A stretch of 64,000 bases of DNA. It comes from Buddleja alternifolia. Taxonomy: Eukaryota > Streptophyta > Magnoliopsida > Lamiales > Scrophulariaceae. Below, one piece after another: positions 22,401 to 34,724 of the stretch. Location of the stretch: positions 46,932,423 to 46,996,422 of the forward strand of contig CM033394.1 of assembly GCA_019426215.1 (NCBI GenBank). The letters run 5' to 3'. Made by a program: the position numbers and the translations under genes. Below the pieces are notes generated by a model. The model was not told the DNA's origin. It ran no database searches and saw only the letters and a program-made list of their open reading frames with translations. Each line of letters opens with the position of its first letter. The stretch's first letter is position 1.

Positions 22401-25400
22401 ATATGACAAGTTGATTGTGACTGATTGTTTTATGAATAGGTTTCTTGAATATAATTTTGATTTTGTTGTTTGTTGATGAGTTTTTGTGAAACGTAGATTG
22501 GTTCATTTTAGTTTGTCCATTTGACAGGTGGAGTATATATTCTCTGACAAAACTGGAACTTTGACGAGGAACTTGATGGAATTTTTCAAATGTTCGATTG
22601 GAGGAGAGGTATATGGTAGCGGTGTCAGTGAAATAGAGATCGGAACAGCTCAGAGGACTGGAGTAAAAGTTGAGGCAAGTTTATCTGCCATTGAAGAATA
22701 ATAAAGTCCCGGAGGTGTCTTGGGTCTTGATTTAATGCCTTTGATATTTAGGTTAAGAAGCCACCAAGTGCAGCACGTGAAAAGGGTTTCAACTTTGATG
22801 ATGCACGGCTTATGCGAGGTGGTTGGAGGAACGAACCTAATCCCGAGTCTTGCAAAGTATGTTACTTAATGAGAACAACAAACTAACAAACTTTACCAAA
22901 TGTAGTAAAATTTATTCATGTTCTCATTTAGCATTTTGTGTTTCTGTTTGCCTGCCTTTATGCAATTGTTGACTGACTGAGACTAGTATATTGTGGTCTT
23001 TTATCTGGTATTTTCATTTTTTTACATTATTGGATTTTGTAACCAAGCAGCTATAACCTTTTCTCTTATCCTTGTATTGAACCCCAAGTATATAACTAAT
23101 CATTTTACAAGGCTTTGTAAAGTGGTAATGTTTGAACCCTCTCTCTCTCTCTCTCCCATACACACTCATATTAACTTGTTTATGCTTCTTTGTTAGATAT
23201 TTTGCTGTGTGGAATTTTTAATGGTGAAAAATAGTGATGAGATATGCACGTTGAGAATTATTTTTACTATAGTAGGCCTATTTTTGTTTTCTGTTACTTT
23301 TATGTGGCAATTGGCAAACATTAGGATTGCACGGCCGGGTCACATTTCCTTTCAATACTATGTCAACGTTTTTTTTATTAGTCTCAAAAGCAAAGTTTGT
23401 TTATCAATCTTTTTTCTTTATCTCTTCCATTATTTGGTTATCTATTTCTGTAGTTAGCGAGCTTGCTCTTTGTAGCTTTTGCTTATCGATGACTTCCATC
23501 ATTTATTTCCCCTTTAGATGAGAATCTCATCCTTGAACAGAACTTTTATCTTTTTTTTTTTTTTTTGTGTAGGAATTCTTCAGGTGCCTTGCAATATGTC
23601 ATACTGTGCTTCCTGAAGGCGAAGAGTCCCCCGAAAAGATTCGATATCAAGCTGCATCTCCTGATGAATCTGCTTTGGTTGTAGCGGCAAAGAATTTTGG
23701 ATTCTTTTTCTACAAGTACGTGGTTATTTTCTTTTCCCGCTTTGAAGATATTATTGCATGAAGAGACTTGTAATATCTTAAACGCAGGCGTTCACCAACA
23801 ACTATTCATGTCCGCGAGTCACATGTTGAGAAGATGGGAAAGGTTCAGGATGTTCCATATGAGATTTTAAATGTCCTTGAGTTTAACAGGTAATTATATT
23901 TTCTGTTCTGCATATGAATTTCTTTTTTATGCCCATCAATGAAATTTCAGACTAACTGTTTTGGCTTGGTGCAGTACGAGGAAGCGCCAGTCTGTTGTAT
24001 GTCGTTATCCAGATGGTAGACTTGTACTCTACTGCAAGGTTAGTTTGTGAAGCTTCACTGTGTATTGGCTGAAGTTATGTGCAAAGATCAAAAATGACAA
24101 CTCCCTTGAAATGTATTTTGCAGGGTGCGGATACAGTGATATACGAAAGATTAGCTGATGGAGACAATGATTTAAAAAGAATAAGTAGGGAGCACTTGGA
24201 GCAATTTGGAGCTTCTGGATTGCGTACTCTTTGTTTGGCTTATAGAGATTTGAGTCCTGATCTATATGACAGTTGGAATGAGAAATACATACAGGCAAAA
24301 TCTTCTCTGCGAGATAGGGAAAAGAAATTGGATGAGGTATGCGATTTTCTCTTTTTTCTTGTTTGATTGACGTGCAGTTTTCTTTTAGTATAACAGTAAC
24401 ATACTGTTTATCTGTGTCACTGTCGCTTCTTACTCTTGAAGTCTATAATCACAGACGGCGTATATATCAGATGCATGATCCTAATTCCATTATGAGATTG
24501 TTAGTAGGAATTTTCTAGTAAATGCCTGAAGTTTATTTGGAGTTTTATGAGGTTCTTCCTCACTTTATCCATTGCACACAGAAGGTTCTGATATGCTACT
24601 TTATACAAGTTGTGACAAACCTCATATCTTTACATTTTTTTTCACATGTTAGACTCTTGTTTAACTTTGTTAGGCAATATGATAAATTTCTATAATAGCC
24701 TAACACGTAAAATTGTTTCAGGTTGCAGAGCTAATTGAGAAGGAACTTATTCTGATTGGATGCACAGCTATAGAGGACAAGCTTCAGGAGGGAGTACCTG
24801 CATGCATAGAGACCCTCTCTCGAGCTGGAATTAAAATTTGGGTGCTAACTGGAGACAAGATGGAAACAGCAATAAATATTGCCTACGGTAATAAAGTTTT
24901 CAATTTTATTTTTTTGTGTACTTGGTAACAGCTACTTTAATTTCTTTAATTTACTGCAGCATGCAAGTTGATAAATAACAGCATGAAGCAATTTATAATC
25001 AGTTCAGAAACTGATGCTATTAGAGATATCGAAGATAGGGTAAGTATATTTTTACATTGATACTTTTTCCGTAAAATACAGTATAGATTGCCCTAGTGCT
25101 TTTTTTTTTTCTCCTCATAACCTAAGGTGGCCTGAATGTTAGGGTGATCAAGTAGAGCTTGCTCGCTTTATGAAGGAGACAGTGAAGAATGACCTCAAAA
25201 GATATAATGAAGAAGCGCAACAGTATCTACATTCTGTATCAAGACCAAAATTAGCGCTTGTGATCGATGGGAAGTGTTTGATGTATGCGTTAGATCCTAG
25301 TCTACGAGTAATGCTCCTGAATTTGAGCTTGAACTGCAGTGCTGTAGTTTGCTGTCGAGTTTCTCCACTGCAGAAGGCACAGGTAAGGTTCCAGAGGTGG

Positions 25401-27952
25401 CATCACAAAAAATTACGATTGTTGTACTCTTTGGTAAATGGGGCTTGGAATTAGTTTACACGTGTAGAACCATCATTAGACACTGATAATCACACATCAA
25501 ATTAATTATGCCTTTTTCTTACTTATTTCTTTTAGGTACTAAAATTATTTTGTTTAGAAACTAAATTTCAATCACTTCAGGCGCCCATGATTGTTATCTC
25601 CCCGATGAATATGCTAAATAAGTGTTAATGATGTGTTGTTAATTATCGAGATGATGGCACTGTTGATCTAATAGATTGAATGCTATTGAACCACTACCTC
25701 AAATATTACCACATTCAATTTCTTCATTATTGCTATATGCGGGTTATGGATTCTGATATCACACCCTAATCGCTTTTTCTGCTTTCAGGTTACGAGCCTA
25801 GTTAAGAAGGGTGCGAACAGGATTACCCTTAGTATTGGTGACGGTGCTAATGATGTTAGCATGATTCAGGCTGCTCATGTTGGTGTTGGAATAAGTGGAC
25901 AGGAAGGCATGCAAGCAGTAATGGCTAGTGATTTTTCCATTGCACAATTTCGCTTCTTGACAGAATTACTCCTCGTGCATGGAAGGTGGTCTTATCATAG
26001 AATATGCAAGGTTTGTACTCTACAGTTATATTCCTGCTAAGCCTTACAATTTGTTCAGACAATTATCAGCTTCTTATTTTCTGTGCAGGTTGTGACATAC
26101 TTTTTCTACAAGAACTTGACATTTACTCTCACTCAATTTTGGTTCACCTTCCAAACTGGATTTTCCGGTCAAAGGTTCTATGATGATTGGTTTCAGTCTC
26201 TCTATAATGTTATCTTTACAGCCCTTCCTGTGATCATTATTGGACTTTTTGACAAGGTATTGAATTGCTCAGCTACAATTACATATCTGTTTGTTTGTTG
26301 TAAGTGTAACCAGTACTTGTACTGGAAATCAGTTTATGGGGAAAATCTAGCCAGATCGGTTTTGCCGAGTTCAAGCCAACCACAAGGTGAGTGATTCATA
26401 CTCACCTTGTGATTGGTGTTGTATGCTCCAAGGAAGTGACTGGCGTGTAATAACACTTGCCATGTGATTATTTTGGTTGGTGTAAACTGGTCAGAATTTT
26501 TCCTCGGTTTAGTTTTGGTTTTAAAATTGTCATGTGTTCACAATTTTGTCATGCGTTTTCTGTAGGACGTTAATGCTCACCTCTCCAAGAAATACCCCGA
26601 GTTGTACAAGGAGGGAATAAGGAATTCATTTTTCAAATGGAGGGTTGTGGCAACATGGGCTTTCTTTGCAATTTTCCAATCACTAGTTTTATATTACTTT
26701 ATTGTTGCTTCAAGTAGTAGAGCCGTGAATTCATCTGGAAAGATGTTTGGCCTGTGGGATGTCAGTACAATGGGTTTCACTTGTGTTGTTGTGACGGTCA
26801 ACTTACGCCTCCTGATGATGTGTAACACTATTACGAGATGGCATCACATCAGTGTTGGAGGAAGCATATTATTTTGGTTCATATTTGTCTTCATATACTC
26901 AGGTGTCGTCTTACCTAAGGATCAGGTAAGTTTCTTGCTGTTACATCAACTCTATTGTTAAGTCGATATCGTCCGAAATGTTCACTTTCTCTATGTTGCA
27001 TTTTCTGCAGGAGAATATCTATTTTGTCATTTATGTCCTCATGAGTACTGTTTATTTCTACCTCACTCTTCTTCTTGTCCCGGTCGCTGCACTCTTTTGT
27101 GACTTTGTATACCTGGGGTAAGGTTTACAAGTTTTATTGCTTAGAGCACATCGATTTGTTATCATAATAAAATGCAATATTGGTCCCATAGGATGACTTC
27201 AGACTTATTGTAATTTTAGTCCAATTGTTCCCAAAGTTGCAAAAAAGTCCCATATGAAGTAATTTTGTGCATTTATAGTCCCATCCGTTAAATATGGAAT
27301 TTCAGCGTGGATTGCACATGTCATTAAATTAAGTACTGATCTTGCACATAACCAAACTAATGACTAAATTAACAGTTCCCGTCCGGTCTTTAAAGGTTGT
27401 GACTAGAAATGCAAAAAAATAAATCCTAGGCGACTATTTTAGCAAAGTTTAATCTATGGGACTGCTGCTGCAATTTTCCCTCATAACTGCGGGTCTCTAA
27501 AAATTTTGTTTTTCTTGATTTTGTTTCGATGCTTTTGCTATATTTCATCAATAACTTAGAAATGTGTTATTTTGTAGAAGCCTTTTTTCTTCTTTTAAAT
27601 GGGTTATTTACTTGCCTTCTGTGGTTAAATCTCATTTTTCAGGCTTCAGCGCTGGTTCTTCCCCTATGATTATCAGATTGTTCAGGAAATTCACAGGTAT
27701 GAGGATGATAGTAGCAGGATAGGATTACTCGAAATCGGAAACAATGATCTTACCCCAGACGAGGCACGGAGCTATGCTATTATGCAACTACCAGGCCAAA
27801 AGTCAAAGCACACGGGTTTTGCTTTTGATTCACCCGGTTATGAATCCTTTTTCGCTTCACAGGCAGGTGTTTTTGCACCTCACAAAGCATGGGATGTTGC
27901 TCGGAGAGCTAGCATGAGAAGTCGACCGAAAATCTCACAAAGAAAGAATTGA
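16459..27952 (+). CDS. ALA3: P4-type phospholipid-transporting ATPase (ALA3-like flippase)
   Basis: Flips aminophospholipids to the cytosolic leaflet. Arabidopsis ALA3 works with an ALIS beta-subunit at the Golgi/TGN in vesicle formation. Twenty-seven exons, CDS join(16459..16614, 17639..17704, 18244..18305, 18766..18847, 18955..19065, 19895..19972, 20207..20303, 20827..20933, 21249..21314, 21621..21742, 21853..21934, 22034..22111, 22196..22312, 22528..22674, 22752..22856, 23573..23715, 23788..23889, 23975..24038, 24124..24336, 24722..24887, 24960..25039, 25143..25382, 25789..26010, 26089..26256, 26566..26925, 27011..27117, 27643..27952), 1216 aa. Every junction keeps frame. Visible motifs: DGET actuator loop (190-193), PISL of P4-ATPases (361-364), DKTGTLT with the phosphorylated Asp415, KGADTVIYE nucleotide site, TGDK (709-712), GDGANDV hinge (845-851), and a C terminus with [18 protein letters not shown] and [14 protein letters not shown], characteristic of ALA3. 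The length matches the Arabidopsis protein closely. Intron 14 uses a GC donor; all others are GT-AG. No disabling change was seen. Confidence 0.96.
27169..27480. mobile_element. Probable MITE in ALA3 intron 26
   Basis: The ends share an inverted motif: AAATGCA...GGTCCCATAGG on the left and CTATGGGAC...TGCAATTTT on the right. The flanks tcataataa (27160-27168) and tcataactg (27481-27489) match at six leading positions of nine, which could be a decayed 9-bp Mutator-type duplication. The interior alternates phrases such as agtcccat seen in common plant intron MITEs. Exact ends are uncertain. Confidence 0.45.
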
Positions 27953-30224
27953 AAACCCTATACGTTTTTGTATAAATATTTACTGGTTTTTTTTTTTTCC
28001 CCTACCCTGGGGTGGGGTTAGTTTATAGCATGTGTAGAATCATTTGTATTATATCCCACAATGTAGTTATATTTCTTTCTAGAATTTTTTGTTTTTATTT
28101 TTTATACAGACGGTCTAGATACAGTGGCTTTAGTTTTGACATTGTTAAGATGCTCATCTAGCTTTCTACTGCAAATATTACTAGAATTCGCATTGTACAT
28201 TCATTTTTGTGGTGCGGAATATATTGGACCAAGCTTTTGTATCAATGTAAATCAAGTTCTTAGTATTTTCAGAAAAATTGAGTCAGGATTATACGTAAAT
28301 TTGGGATTAATGTGGAAAATCTGAACACAAAAGCCATTAACAGCTTATTGGCAAGTTTTTAAGATGAAAAGAAATCGTATCTAGGCGCGATTATAATCAT
28401 TCTGCGAGTCATAAAATCCACAATGAGTGATTTTTACGAGGTTTTGTGATTGAAAATCTCCATTTAATCATAATCATTTGGTAAACTCTGCATGATCCTA
28501 TTACACGAGTGACGGTAACTATCTAGTGAATGAAACAGCGGAGATATGAACAAAAATCGCGCATAAATGTTTAATCCTACCTAATTGCCTAACTTTTACG
28601 TCTTAACTTCTAAATCATATTGGTAAATTTCTCCTAATATCACATACCGGGTGGCTTCGGTTACAAGATCCCAGCCAAAACTGATGTACAAGTGAAGATC
28701 ATGGAGGCAAAGTCTAGTGTTCGTGAAAATAGACAATCACCCTTTTCCACGACGATTCAGCTGTCGGGTCGTGCCATGGCGAATAAATTGGAGTGGAAGT
28801 TGAGAGGTTCCCACACTACAATTTCTTGGCTTCTGAAGTAATGGGGATGAAGCCCCCAGGAGAAACAAGTGCATCAATTGGGACGTCGTTTTGGGGTCAC
28901 AGCTATGGCTCCTTCATCCACTATCTGTACAGAATATGCAAGTGCAACTGCAGTATAGAGCAAGCAAGTGGTGTAACTAAGAAATGTATATTATGAAACA
29001 ACGAAAGATTAGAGAATTGTCGTACCAAGCAAATGTCGCTTCCACTTCTTCTCTTTGATGTGTTCTTAGTAATATTTTAGGAACATGTAATAGCTTTGTA
29101 ATCATACATGACATGGGTACTGTAATTCTTTAAGAAACAGACTTATTTGCAGAAATACGACAGCAGTAGCAACTATATAACAGCTTTATGAGTAAATGTT
29201 AACAAAAGGCTCAACAACAATGCCGGAACATACCCTCCACTGCGTCCCAACCGCCTCCCCGATATGTCAAATGCCAGTCCTAGTAGCACACAGGCAAAAG
29301 GATATAAAGAACGGGAATAGATTAACTTCGGACAGGACACGGTGACAGAAGTCAGTTGGATGATGAAAATCACCAGGGAGAAGGATTATGTCCACTGGCT
29401 TACATGCCTGCATAACTATGCCCGAGGAATCAATCTGTCCAACACCTCATACTGATATGCATATTGTTAACAAACTTTCTTACATCTCCATTCGGACTAA
29501 GATCTATTATGTTGCTTTAGCTCTCATTATTACATATATGGTTTTATTTTTCTTTTTCCCGGGACGGGGGTATGATCTTCCATGAACATAGCTAGCTTTC
29601 TTTTAGCCCTTGGTATCTCGATAAAATTAGAAAAGAAATACCATTATGTTTAAAAATAGTAGTGCTACCTAGCTCTTTGACAAAAAACGAACCAAAATCT
29701 CATGTTCGCTACTTCAAACTTGCATTAGCCAAATTACACTATAAAGATTATTCTGCACTAATTGGTGTTCTGTCGATGTAAAAAGCATTATCGATAACAA
29801 AATGTACGAGTAAGAATTTGGAGTATACCATCTTCATGTTGATTTCCAACAAGACTCCACGAGGTTTTGCTCCAAAATATCCATTTGAGCTCAAGGAAAG
29901 ATCATTTAAGCTTGCAATCTTGAGCATTCTCATGTTGCTGAACTTGTCCTCCACTTGTGGAAAATAAACTATTTTCCTGCTCTTTGCGGGATCATCTTGA
30001 GTAGAAAATTGTATCATAAGAGCCTTTAAATTGCAATGATTAATGATCATAGACAATATTCATACGACTTACCAAAATGTCTGAAATATATAGAACAATA
30101 TTCATACATATTGCAGAATACCTTGTGTGGTTTTGGTCACTTAAGACTTCAGACAGAATCTTTGAAGTATCGACTTCCCTTAAACTAGTAGAGCTCACAT
30201 AAGCACATAAATCGAAAACGATAC
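27953..30224. other. ALA3 3' region and gene-free spacer
   Basis: After the ALA3 stop there is its 3' untranslated region. About 28648-28720 on the plus strand reads GYKIPAKTDVQV, which resembles the IPAKT turn of plant cytochrome P450s, but only about 12-15 residues can be seen. At 29748-30056 the minus strand is open for about 100 codons with FSNMRMLKI, vaguely like an NB-LRR repeat. Neither supports a gene call. Confidence 0.5.
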
Positions 30225-30621
30225 GTTGTATTCAGGGACGGAGCCAGGAATTTGAATGAGGGGGGGCGAGATTATTGTGATATATGTATACATTTTTTTT
30301 TTGGTAGATAGTTGAAGGAGTCAAAGGGGGTGCCCCCTGCGGTACGGTACGGTATATCTGTGGAGGAAAATATAATAAGAAAATAGGTTCAATTACAACT
30401 TTTGACATATTTTATACTCTTATATCTTTTTCGTTATAGTCAGGATTTTGGATTTGGGGGGGACGAACTCAAAATAAAGGGAAAAAATATGATATTTTTT
30501 TATTTTGAGGGGGGGCGAAATCCAAATATCAAAAATTTTGTAAGGTAAAAAAATGATTTTTCAAAATTGAGGGGGGGCGACCGCACCCTCCAGCCCCCCT
30601 GGCTCCGTCCCTGGTTGTATT
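30225..30621. mobile_element. hAT-type MITE with perfect 8-bp target duplication
   Basis: The element proper is 30233-30613 (381 bp). Its ends CAGGGACGGAGCCAGG and the inverted CCTGGCTCCGTCCCTG form near-perfect terminal inverted repeats. Both sides carry gttgtatt (30225-30232 and 30614-30621), a perfect 8-bp duplication, which marks a hAT-superfamily insertion. The interior is non-coding with several G-runs. The intact duplication suggests a fairly recent insertion. Confidence 0.88.
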
Positions 30622-31438
30622 AGTATAGCATTATCTGAGACAGATAACAACATATACAAAAGTTGAAACCTAATGATGTGGGATAGTAGTGCTGTAGAAG
30701 GCTGTATAGTGAGAGATAATGCGTTGAGGTTGAAGTGGCGGTGGCGATGGCAGCGGCAAGTGGAGGCGGGGTGGCGGCTACCTTATAGTTTGAAAGCCTT
30801 AGGATGTATTTAGGCTGATACCATGTTAAGGTATAATTCCTTTGACTTTATTAGTGATAATGAAAGCAAGAATCATAAAGGAAATAAATAATAAAGAGAC
30901 CTATACTAATATTATTCTAACAATTATTCCTTAAATATAAGAATAGTACATAAGTCCAAGCATCACTTACATATCTTCAGAATCAATTACCTAATACTTC
31001 AAATACATATGCCAGAGTAACAATTGAATCTAGACTTGCAGGCAATCACAGTTTATGTAAACGAACGCCTCGCGCAACAGAAAGTCTTAATGCACCCTCC
31101 AGAAAAATAAAACACATTACATACAAAACCTGAACCAAGCCATTCTCAAGCTTTTGGAGCGGGCTCGAATAACATAATCGAGTTCATAGAACTCGATGGA
31201 ACTACAGTCGAGCCTAATTCTTCTTGTTTCATAGCTCGCATGCAGTTCACAATCTTCTAATTACTTTTAAAAAACTTATTCATAGTTGTATTTATAAGCA
31301 CATGTATATCAATGATTAAGCATTGATTAGATTCAAGCCTAACAAATTAAGCTAATATGAGGTGATCATGCAATATGATCGGATAACGCAACTCCAACTC
31401 TCCTTATCGTTCGTGTAAATACTTTTCCAAACTCGACA
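30622..31438. other. Gene-free spacer
   Basis: No reading frame with family features and no clear repeat structure. It separates the hAT MITE from the CACTA element. Confidence 0.5.
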
Positions 31439-31593
31439 CACTACAAAAATTATGATTTTTTGTCGCGACAATGTTTGTCACTATATGCAGTAATGTTGTC
31501 ACTAAAACTAACTAGTGATGACATTTGAAGTCGTCACTATATCGTCACTATACGTGCTGTGACTAAAAGCTTTAATCACAACTACTATAAATC

Positions 31594-31725
31594 GTCACTA
31601 CAACTCAATGTTCTAGTGACACATAAATATTGTCACTACTACTCAATGTTTTAGTGACACATAAATATCGTCACTACTACTCAATGTTTTAGTGATACAT
31701 AAATATCGTCACTAGAATACAACGT
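31594..31725. repeat. CACTA subterminal tandem repeat
   Basis: A unit of about 48 bases (containing actcaatgttttagtgacac and ataaatatcgtcacta) is repeated about three times. Each copy has the tagtgac/gtcacta core, the likely binding sequence for the element's own transposase accessory protein. Confidence 0.75.
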
Positions 31726-32319
31726 TTTAGTTACAAAAAAGAATCTTGTCACTAAATGTATTGCTAATTGTCACGATTTTGACCATCACTATTTATGCAA
31801 GTGTTTGTCGCTAAAATTATAAAGTCGTCACTATAAATTCAGAATACATTGATATTAAATATTTATTTTTCATAAAATAATTTATTTTGGATAATATTTT
31901 GTCAACAACGTTCTGTGGCTATAGAACATCATGAGTGACAACATTAATTTCAATTTAGTCAATCATCAACCTTCTTCATATTAAATAGACAACAAAAGAA
32001 ACTTCTTACGGAAAATACCTAAAATTAATAGTGGAGTTTGATTCAAATTCAATATATACAAAATAAAATTAAAACCATAAAAAAGTGATTTACAAAGAGG
32101 ATCACATTTATCATCACTAGTACTAGCTCGTGCAATGCATCAACACTATTCAAAACCAATTGACCTTGAAACCTGCAAAAAATACAAAACAAGTATTACT
32201 TAGCAAACAATCACATTCTCTAGCTTATTTCTTTTGAATTTATTTTTCTCTCATATAAAATGTAAATGAAAATCCAAGTAAGAATCTTATGCCAGGAAGT
32301 ACATAATTACCATGTGTAT

Positions 32320-32761
32320 TCATCCACAACAAACATTAAGTAGCAAGACCATCTTCTTGTTCTGTTCCATGAGTGACTTTAGGAATTCTCTATCTTCTTT
32401 AACTTGATTCATCAATTCTTTATTCTCTTTCCCAGATTTGGCATTAGTTCGTTGTCTTCTTTTAGAAGGTGACTTCATGTCATCCTCGTCCGCGCATAAT
32501 CGTGGGGCAAATAATTGTATAAAAGTTTTGTCTTCATTCATGAGATCTTCACTATCCTCATTTGCTTGACTTTGCGATCTGCTTAAACCCTCTTATATAT
32601 ATACAGAACATATTTAGTATTGATCGGATTAATAATCAATAAAATACAAGTAGAGTTACTTACATATGCTTCTTGTGAAGCTTGATGAACCCAACATTTC
32701 TTTTTACTATATTGAGTTATTCTCCATATGGATGTTCGCTTTGGCTCTGTCATACGTTTTC
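32320..32761 (-). pseudogene. C-terminal part of a Ptta/En/Spm-type transposon protein
   Basis: Two exons, complement(32320..32589, 32664..32761), join in frame with a gtaagt donor and an AG acceptor. Exon 1 encodes TEPKRTSIWRITQYSKKKCW followed by VHQASQEAY. This resembles the end of the plant transposase_24 (Ptta/En/Spm) domain, where a TH-KKDG-W-D--A-E-Y pattern is usual; here the central H-KKDG residues are degraded. Exon 2 is acidic then basic (SPSKRRQR) and ends in a helix with coiled-coil character (NKELMNQVKEDREFLKSLME). The upstream part of the gene was not traced. It is probably a decayed remnant of the CACTA element's own accessory gene. Confidence 0.5.
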
Positions 32762-34682
32762 CTAAAAGAAAAGGAAAAATAAGCAAATAGTTATCATCTT
32801 GAAAAGTTAGAATTTCAGAAAAAAAATTACTAGAAAATATAGCTAGAAAATACATAAAAAGTAAAAATTTAAATAATTTGAAACTATCAATCTACTGTAA
32901 ATTTGTCACCAATTAGCGAATTCAATTGGTTGTTCTTATGACTTCCAATCATTGAGCTTGTTCACGACTATCTCGAATGTTGATTGCCATATCCAAAACT
33001 AAGCCAGAGAAATTAAATATAAGTTATTTTATATGTTCATGATAACACACACTAATTTACTACACACGCATCAACCCCTAATTAAAAATCAAAGACTAAT
33101 GTAAAGTCTATATTTTTGAATGCAAGCACCAAATCATATTTAGATGCAGATACATATGTATAGCCAAAAATAGTTTCGTTATTTGCGGCACCAAGAACTT
33201 TTTTTCCTAATCCTAAACAAGATTTCTATTGTTTTCACAATTTGGTTTAATGTTGTGACTTTTTGGTTTTTCAGATGTCAAAATCCCTTTTTTTGGCACC
33301 ACTTTTGTACTAGAAAACAAAATCCTATGTTTTACTATCTAAATCCTCAACTCTTCTCTCTCTTCCATTCATTCAGAAATATATAGAGTTCTCTTTTATA
33401 TTACTAGCCTAAGAAATCTATATTCTATCTAAATCTAACTAGAATATCAATCTCTATCTAATAGAATATATACGATATCTATCCGTATCTTGAAGAATAT
33501 ACATTAATTAACACCTATGCTTACTCCTTTCATTCTCTGTTTCTTCTATTCTTTTTCCTTTTCAATCCAAAAACTTGAAAACATATCACATAGTATCCAC
33601 GAATAAGATTTAGCATAAATATAACCAACCTTGAAGGGATGGAATCGGGTCATTTCAAAACTAAACTATAAAATATATAGACAATCTATCCCAATAAACT
33701 TTAATAAGAAATCAAAATTATGGGTTACAAAAGAGAGATGGGGGATCATAATCAAAAATCAAATGAATCATACCTGAGAGGCGAATCCGATTGCATGTTG
33801 ACAATGTGAGTTTACATTGAGAGGGGAAAGAAAATTCAATTCAGTAACTAAATTTAGGATTATTGAGAGGGGAAAGATAAATTTATAAATCAAAACTATG
33901 AGAGGGGAAAGAAAATGCTATGAGGAAAGAGATTGGGGAAGAACACATGTTGGAGACGGTTCTATAGTTGAGAAGATGGGGCTAAAATTTAGGATAGAGA
34001 AAACGTGTAACAAAACACTACTTCACCAAATAAATTGGCGCTAGTGTATTCCCTCCCTTTTTTTAATTGTGTTTTAATTTTTATGCTATATAGATCGAAA
34101 ATTAATAATTGTTATATTCTAATATTGGTTCATTAATGGTAATACTCCTATAACTGAAGCTGTTAACGAGAAATTTTTTATTTGGAGATGTTAATGGTTT
34201 AATTGTATGGTTTTGATACTTATGCATTATTTAAATTTTTATTCATTCGATAATATATGTCTAAGAGGTTTTTAACAAAAAATAAATTGACCTTAGATTA
34301 AGAATTTTTTTTTGCTAAGTACCTTAGATTAAGAGAATAATTAAGTAATGTGTAATTAAGAAATTTAATAAAAAAATTAGCTAATACCGTGAGATGATGA
34401 ATTAATTCCACTGTATATTGTCACAAAATAAGATGAGGATGTCAATATCTCTTAGGTTGAAATTAATTATATATGCATAAAGTATTATCAAGATTTTTGT
34501 TTAGCCAGCATTTGATCTTTAACAAATTTTTGTGTAGTGCAAGTGCAATGGAGCATTGATATTCATAGGACTCATCAAACTTTTAAACTTAGGTCGAGCT
34601 CAATTCCTCAGGCCTAGTTAACTCATCTTATGTTAACTTGAATTTATTATATTTCTTATTATTGTTGTTATTATAATTAGCG

Positions 34683-34724
34683 TTTAGGGTTTAGGGTTTA
34701 GGGGTTAGGGTTTAGGGTTTAGGG
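34683..34724 (+). repeat. Interstitial telomere-like repeat (TTTAGGG, six units)
   Basis: Six consecutive 7-base units; the fourth reads GTTAGGG instead of TTTAGGG. This is the Arabidopsis-type plant telomere repeat. It lies inside the CACTA element, about 2 kb from its right end. Confidence 0.92.

Noticed and set aside
23209..23521. Small ORFs in ALA3 intron 15
   Set aside because: They lie in the intron between exons 15 and 16, whose junctions keep frame; no family features.
28648..28720. Cytochrome P450 fragment (GYKIPAKTDVQV)
   Set aside because: Only about a dozen residues resemble the family; chance similarity cannot be excluded without a search.
29748..30056. NB-LRR leucine-rich repeat remnant on the minus strand
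   Set aside because: One FSNMRMLKI phrase is not enough; no NB-ARC motifs nearby.
31594..31725. CRISPR-like array
   Set aside because: Repeats and intervening sequence are all similar, lie in a CACTA subterminal region, and the genome is a plant's.
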